DNA of 64,000 nt from Streptomyces sp. S3(2020) (lineage in GTDB: Bacteria > Actinomycetota > Actinomycetes > Streptomycetales > Streptomycetaceae), in contig NZ_JABERD010000001.1 in NCBI RefSeq assembly GCF_013044505.1, positions 1 to 64,000 of the forward strand, given 5' to 3'. Below the pieces are notes generated by a model. That model was not told the origin of the DNA, did not search any database, and saw only the letters and a list, made by a program, of their open reading frames with translations. Positions 60,470 through 64,000 of the stretch are shown piece by piece. The position numbers and the translations under genes are program-made. The first letter of the stretch is position 1. Each line of letters opens with the position of its first letter.

Positions 60470-60873
60470 CTCTCTTCTCGAACAGGACTGGAAACGTCGC
60501 CCCACCAGGGTGGGCGCGGGAGGAAGGCCCCGTCACGACGAGATCTGGACCTTGCCGCGATCGCCCGGGGCGTGGCGGCGGGCGACCGGCTCGCGGGAGT
60601 CACCTCGGCATCGCGGCCGACGAGGCGGAACTCCACCCACGGGACGCCGCGCACCAAGGAGTGGCGCGGCACGATCGAGTACGCGGTCTCGCCGTGGCCG
60701 GCCGGAGCGAAGAGATGCGCGCCCGCCGGCGGAAGGCCGCTCCGGGGGCACGTGGGATGCTCCTCCGGGCCGATCGCCCGGGTGCCCGCGACGGGTGCGA
60801 GTCGCTGGACCGACGTACCGGTGACGGTGCGCGAACGGGTACCTGGGCCACCGGACAACAGGAGTGCCTTCAC
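60470..60873 (-). pseudogene. Remnant of a sugar-1-phosphate nucleotidyltransferase (RfbA-like)
   Basis: From GTG 60873 the frame reads MKALLLSGGPGTRSRTV, then QRLAPVAGTRA, which aligns with the N-terminal pyrophosphorylase motif of RfbA-type enzymes (MKALVLSGGxGTRLRP, K-Q-L-x-PVANKP). The catalytic Arg-Pro of GTRLRP and the Lys of PKQL are altered. After about 32 residues no further family similarity is visible, where a 290-350 residue enzyme is expected, and the frame runs without stop into the acetyltransferase gene. A decayed fragment is the best reading; an unusual N-terminal extension of the acetyltransferase is the alternative. Confidence 0.55.
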
Positions 60874-60992
60874 GAGATCACCATACGTACGCCGCGCTCA
60901 CCGAAGAAAGGATTCGGCGCAGGTCGGCCGGTTCGTGCGGCCCGGGCATCCCGTGTGCCCCGGTGAGGTCATCCTGGAGGCTGACCCGGCGT

Positions 60993-61008
60993 TGGTACCG
61001 CGGTACCA
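60993..61008. promoter_or_regulatory. Perfect 16-bp palindrome upstream of the ABC transporter
   Basis: TGGTACCGCGGTACCA is its own reverse complement. It lies about 118 bp before the ABC ATPase ATG in the 666-bp space 60460-61125, which otherwise holds only the nucleotidyltransferase remnant and no intact gene. TAGCGT near 61063 may be the -10. GntR/TetR-type operator is the natural reading. Confidence 0.6.
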
Positions 61009-61125
61009 GTGGCCGCGCGAAGTGACCTCCGCGGGCCCAGGGACGGGTGCGAGGGCGCCCCTAGCGTGAGTGGGGACAGACGTCACGGGCCCGCCGTGGC
61101 GGTGCGACGCGAAAGACGACGCCCG

Positions 61126-62055
61126 ATGATCGAAGTACGCGACCTGACCAAGCGGTACGGGGACAAGACAGCCGTCGACTCACTGAGTTTCACCGTCAAA
61201 CCGGGCGAGGTCACCGGATTCCTCGGCCCCAACGGCGCCGGAAAATCCACGACCATGCGCATGATCATCGGCCTGGACGCACCGACCGGCGGCACGGCCA
61301 CTGTCAACGGCCGCCACTACGCGCGGCACTCCGCACCGCTCCAGGAGATCGGCGCCCTGCTGGAGGCCAAGTCGGTCCACCCGGGCCGCTCGGCCGTCGG
61401 CCACCTCATGGCCCTGGCCCACACCCACGGCATCCCGCGCCGCCGGGTCGACGAGGTCATCGAGCTGGCCGGACTCACCAGCGTGGCCGGAAAACGCGTC
61501 GGGGCCTTCTCCCTCGGCATGGGCCAGCGCCTCGGCATCGCCGCCGCCCTGCTCGGCGACCCGGCCGTCGTCATGCTCGACGAACCCGTCAACGGCCTCG
61601 ACCCGGAAGGCGTGTTGTGGGTACGCAACCTGCTGCGCTCCCTGGCCGACGAGGGCCGGGCCGTGATGCTCTCCTCGCACCTGATGAGCGAGACCGCCCT
61701 CATCGCCGACCACCTCGTGATCATCGGCCGGGGCCGGCTGCTCGCCGACACCACGGTCGACGACTTCACCCGGGAGGCCGGGGGCGGCGGAGTGAAGGTC
61801 GCCACCACCGAGCCGGTCAAACTGCGCGCACTGCTGGCCGGGCCGGACGTCGTCATCTCCTCCAGCGCCACGGAGGAACTGGTCGTCTCCGGACGCGGCT
61901 CCCGCGAGATCGGCGTCATCGCCGCCCAGCACGGAGTGCCGCTGTACGAACTCACCCCCCAGTCCGTCTCCTTGGAGGAGGCGTTCATGGAACTCACCCG
62001 TGACGAGGTCGAGTACCAGAGCGCCCCGGCCGGGACCGCCCGGAAGGCCGGCTGA
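61126..62055 (+). CDS. ABC transporter ATP-binding protein
   Basis: A 309-residue ABC-2-type ATPase. Walker A GPNGAGKSTT, Q-loop region LLEAKSVHPG, signature FSLGMGQRLG (in place of LSGGQ), Walker B VVMLDEPVNGLD and switch His in MLSSHLMSE are all intact. A C-terminal domain of about 90 residues follows, as in bacitracin/antibiotic or Natrexporter-like subfamilies. ATG 61126 has GAAAG upstream. The last base of its stop region overlaps the permease ATG (TGATG). Confidence 0.93.
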   Translation: MIEVRDLTKRYGDKTAVDSLSFTVKPGEVTGFLGPNGAGKSTTMRMIIGLDAPTGGTATVNGRHYARHSAPLQEIGALLEAKSVHPGRSAVGHLMALAHTHGIPRRRVDEVIELAGLTSVAGKRVGAFSLGMGQRLGIAAALLGDPAVVMLDEPVNGLDPEGVLWVRNLLRSLADEGRAVMLSSHLMSETALIADHLVIIGRGRLLADTTVDDFTREAGGGGVKVATTEPVKLRALLAGPDVVISSSATEELVVSGRGSREIGVIAAQHGVPLYELTPQSVSLEEAFMELTRDEVEYQSAPAGTARKAG

Positions 62056-62882
62056 TGACCGCCCCGACCCTCACCGTCGTACGCCCTCCCTACAAGGTCA
62101 CCGGCCGTCGCGTCCTGCGCGCCGAGTGGGCCAAGTTCTGGTCGCTGCGCTCCAGTTGGATCACCCTGGGCGTCGCCCTGCTCCTGCTGATCGCCATCGG
62201 CGCGATCGCCTCCGCCACCTACAGCCCCGACGCCGTCGCGGGCGACGGTCCGCCCGGACCGGGCGGCGGCGCGGCCAGTGACGCCGTCAGCCTGGCCCTG
62301 ACCGGACTGACCTTCGCCTCGCTGGCGATCGGCGTGCTCGGCGTGCTGGTCTCCGCGGGCGAGTACAGCACCGGCATGATCCGCTCCACCCTGGCCGCCG
62401 TACCCAGGCGACTGCCGGTGCTGTGGTCGAAGAGCGCCGTCTTCGGATCCGTCGCCCTCGTCGTCACGACCGTCGCCGCGCTGGCCGCCTTCACGCTGGG
62501 CGGCCTGGGCCTGGACGGCGAGAAGATCGCGCTGTCCCTCGGCGACGACGGGGTGCTCCGCAGCCTCGTGGGCGCCGGCCTCTACCTCGGCCTGGTGGCC
62601 GTGTGGGGCGTGGCCCTGGGCGCACTGGTGCGGTCCACCGCCGGAGGCATCGCCATCCTGGTCGGCGTCCTGCTCATCCTGGGCGGCCTGGCCACCCTGC
62701 TGCCCGACTCCTGGGAGGACACCATCACGCCCTACCTGCCGGGCAACGCAGGCGGTGCCGTCTACGCCCTGCACGAGTCCGCGGACTCCCTCAGCCCCGG
62801 CGCGGGCCTCGCGGTCTTCGTCGGGTGGGTGGCGCTGACGCTCGCCGGCGCCGCGTACCGGCTGGCCCGGACCGACGCCTGA
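62055..62882 (+). CDS. ABC-2 type transporter permease
   Basis: A 275-residue membrane protein with six hydrophobic segments (SWITLGVALLLLIAIGAIAS; LTFASLAIGVLGVLVSAGEY; VFGSVALVVTTVAALAAFTL; LVGAGLYLGLVAVWGVALG; IAILVGVLLILGGLATLL; LAVFVGWVALTLAGAAY). The YSTGMIRSTLAAVPRR loop is a hallmark of ABC-2 permeases of the NatB/bacitracin type. It pairs with the preceding ATPase. Substrate unknown. Confidence 0.9.
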   Translation: MTAPTLTVVRPPYKVTGRRVLRAEWAKFWSLRSSWITLGVALLLLIAIGAIASATYSPDAVAGDGPPGPGGGAASDAVSLALTGLTFASLAIGVLGVLVSAGEYSTGMIRSTLAAVPRRLPVLWSKSAVFGSVALVVTTVAALAAFTLGGLGLDGEKIALSLGDDGVLRSLVGAGLYLGLVAVWGVALGALVRSTAGGIAILVGVLLILGGLATLLPDSWEDTITPYLPGNAGGAVYALHESADSLSPGAGLAVFVGWVALTLAGAAYRLARTDA

Positions 62883-62908
62883 CCGGCGCAGACCCGACAA
62901 TGGGACGC

Positions 62909-64000
62909 ATGAGAGCCCGGCTGGCGGACCGGAGCCCGGAGACGGTGGTGTCACCGTCCTCCGGGCTCGACGCCGCGTGGGCGCACCCGGTCCTGGGCCG
63001 GCTGCTGCGCGGACAGCGGCGCCAGCAGGGCCTGGACCGACGTCATCCCTGGCTGTTCGACACGGTCGTGGTCCTGGCCGTGGCCGCCGTCAGCCTGCCC
63101 GACGTGTTCACCGGCGGCGACGAGGGCCCGTTCGGCGGGGCCCGGCAGGGGTCCGACGTCCCGACCTGGGTGATGGCCGTCGGCGCGATCGCCCTGGTCC
63201 TGCCGCTGTGGTGGCGGCGCAGGGCGCCCGCCGTCGCCTTCTTCGCGATCTCGCTGATCTCGCTGGTCCAGTGGTCGCTGGGGATCTGGCAACAGGCCGG
63301 CGTGAGTCTGCTGGTCGCCCTCTACAGCCTGGCGTTGCGCGGATCGCTGCGCACGCTCGCCTGGGCGGCCGGACTGATCGTCCTGGAGACGACCCTGGCC
63401 GTCTGTGTCCTGGTGCCCGTGGACCGCCCGCTGATCGGCCTGTTCTTCCTGCTGGGCACCACGACGGCCGCGGTGGCCCTGGGCCTGACCTTCCGCACCC
63501 GCCGGCTGTACATGGCGGCCCTGGAGGACCGGGCCGACCGGCTGGAGATCGAGCGGGAGCAGCGCGAGCGGCTCATGGCCGCCACCGAACGCTCGCGCGT
63601 CGCCCGCGAGATGCACGACATCGTCGGCCACAACCTCTCCGTCATGGTCGGCCTCGCCGACGGCGCCGCCACCCTCGCTGCGCACGGTGGCCCGGAACCC
63701 GTCGAAGCGCTGCGCCTCATCGGCGACACCGGACGGCAGGCCATGGGCGAGCTCCGGCGCACCCTCGGCGTCCTGCGGGAACGGCCGGAGGACGCCTCGC
63801 TCAGCCCGCTGCCCGGCATCGGCGACCTGGACGCGCTGCTCACCCGCGTCCGCGCGGCCGGACTGAAGGTGACGTACCGGACCGGCGGTGATCCGGCCGC
63901 GCTCGGCGACGGCGTCCAGCTGACCGTGTTCCGCATCGTCCAGGAAGCCCTCACCAACACGCTCAAGCACGCCGGCGCGGGAGCCGTGGCGGAGGTGACC
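62909..64000 (+). CDS. NarL-group sensor histidine kinase, incomplete at right edge
   Basis: At least 364 codons, open at the window end. About five membrane segments lie between residues 50 and 205, then a short coiled region (RADRLEIEREQRERLM). A HisKA_3 dimerisation domain has the phosphoacceptor His236 in REMHDIVGHNLSVMV. The ATPase part is cut after the N box (QEALTNTLKHAG). Such kinases normally pair with a LuxR-type response regulator, expected just to the right. Proximity to the ABC genes suggests they regulate or sense the transport substrate. ATG 62900, in frame, is an alternative start. Confidence 0.88.
   Translation, partial: MRARLADRSPETVVSPSSGLDAAWAHPVLGRLLRGQRRQQGLDRRHPWLFDTVVVLAVAAVSLPDVFTGGDEGPFGGARQGSDVPTWVMAVGAIALVLPLWWRRRAPAVAFFAISLISLVQWSLGIWQQAGVSLLVALYSLALRGSLRTLAWAAGLIVLETTLAVCVLVPVDRPLIGLFFLLGTTTAAVALGLTFRTRRLYMAALEDRADRLEIEREQRERLMAATERSRVAREMHDIVGHNLSVMVGLADGAATLAAHGGPEPVEALRLIGDTGRQAMGELRRTLGVLRERPEDASLSPLPGIGDLDALLTRVRAAGLKVTYRTGGDPAALGDGVQLTVFRIVQEALTNTLKHAGAGAVAEVT

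Noticed and set aside
1..64000. CRISPR arrays, tRNA/rRNA genes, insertion sequences, integrases, phage genes
   Set aside because: No regular repeats with spacers, no transposase or integrase motifs, and no cloverleaf or rRNA-like segment noticed in reading both strands.

Overview
The window is very GC-rich DNA with almost exclusively G/C third codon positions, frequent GTG starts and 1-4 bp start/stop overlaps. With an ergothioneine operon, DUF574 methyltransferase, B-type succinate dehydrogenase, ornithine-lipid genes and a large exopolysaccharide locus, it points firmly to Streptomyces. No tRNA, rRNA, CRISPR array, insertion sequence or phage module was recognised. The first ~103 bases are not genomic: they match a Nextera/P7 sequencing adapter read backwards with an A-run behind it, so the window begins at the raw edge of a draft contig.

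0.1-15 kb, metabolism and signalling: a cut secreted ORF; a lipoprotein with PF03640-type repeats; a DUF574 methyltransferase coupled to a PAS-GGDEF-EAL cyclic-di-GMP enzyme (RmdA type); a LysR regulator divergent from sdhCAB with a T-N11-A operator between them; a HEAT-repeat protein; olsB-olsA (ornithine lipids); an AraC regulator with a VOC-fold protein; and a decayed uvrA paralogue carrying a large internal deletion and a nonsense codon.

15-30.5 kb: a luciferase-like flavin oxidoreductase; a zinc-starvation pair (zinc-ribbon-less ribosomal protein L32 plus COG0523 GTPase) behind a Zur-like box; a secreted family-9-like pectate lyase; a HAD phosphatase; dodecin; the full egtABCD operon; a microbial-type poly(ADP-ribose) glycohydrolase facing a MazF/PemK-like endoribonuclease; a flotillin with an NfeD-like partner; an amidase; and a Tat-exported GH43-like/AbfB enzyme.

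30.5-60.9 kb, surface polysaccharide locus: a three-gene side operon (GT2, MFS, TolB-like) diverges from the main operon. That operon runs initiating glycosyl-1-phosphate transferase, Gfo/Idh dehydrogenase, NDP-sugar epimerase, aminotransferase, NeuD/PglD-type acetyltransferase, second aminotransferase, a 1200-residue secreted protein and a GT2. It is followed by three Wzz-like chain-length proteins (one fused to a Wzy/O-antigen ligase), GT2 enzymes, two methyltransferases, a beta-helix lipoprotein, a Wzx-like flippase, and wecB-wecC-wecG with an unknown alpha-toroid protein. A WbpD-like acetyltransferase completes the set. WecC/WbpA-, WbpB-, WbpE-, WbpD- and WbpI/WecB-like enzymes are all present, enough in principle to make a diacetamido uronic acid such as UDP-ManNAc(3NAc)A from UDP-GlcNAc. 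A remnant of a nucleotidyltransferase lies beside the acetyltransferase.

60.9-64 kb: an ABC ATPase and permease preceded by a perfect 16-bp palindrome, then a NarL-family sensor kinase that runs off the right edge.
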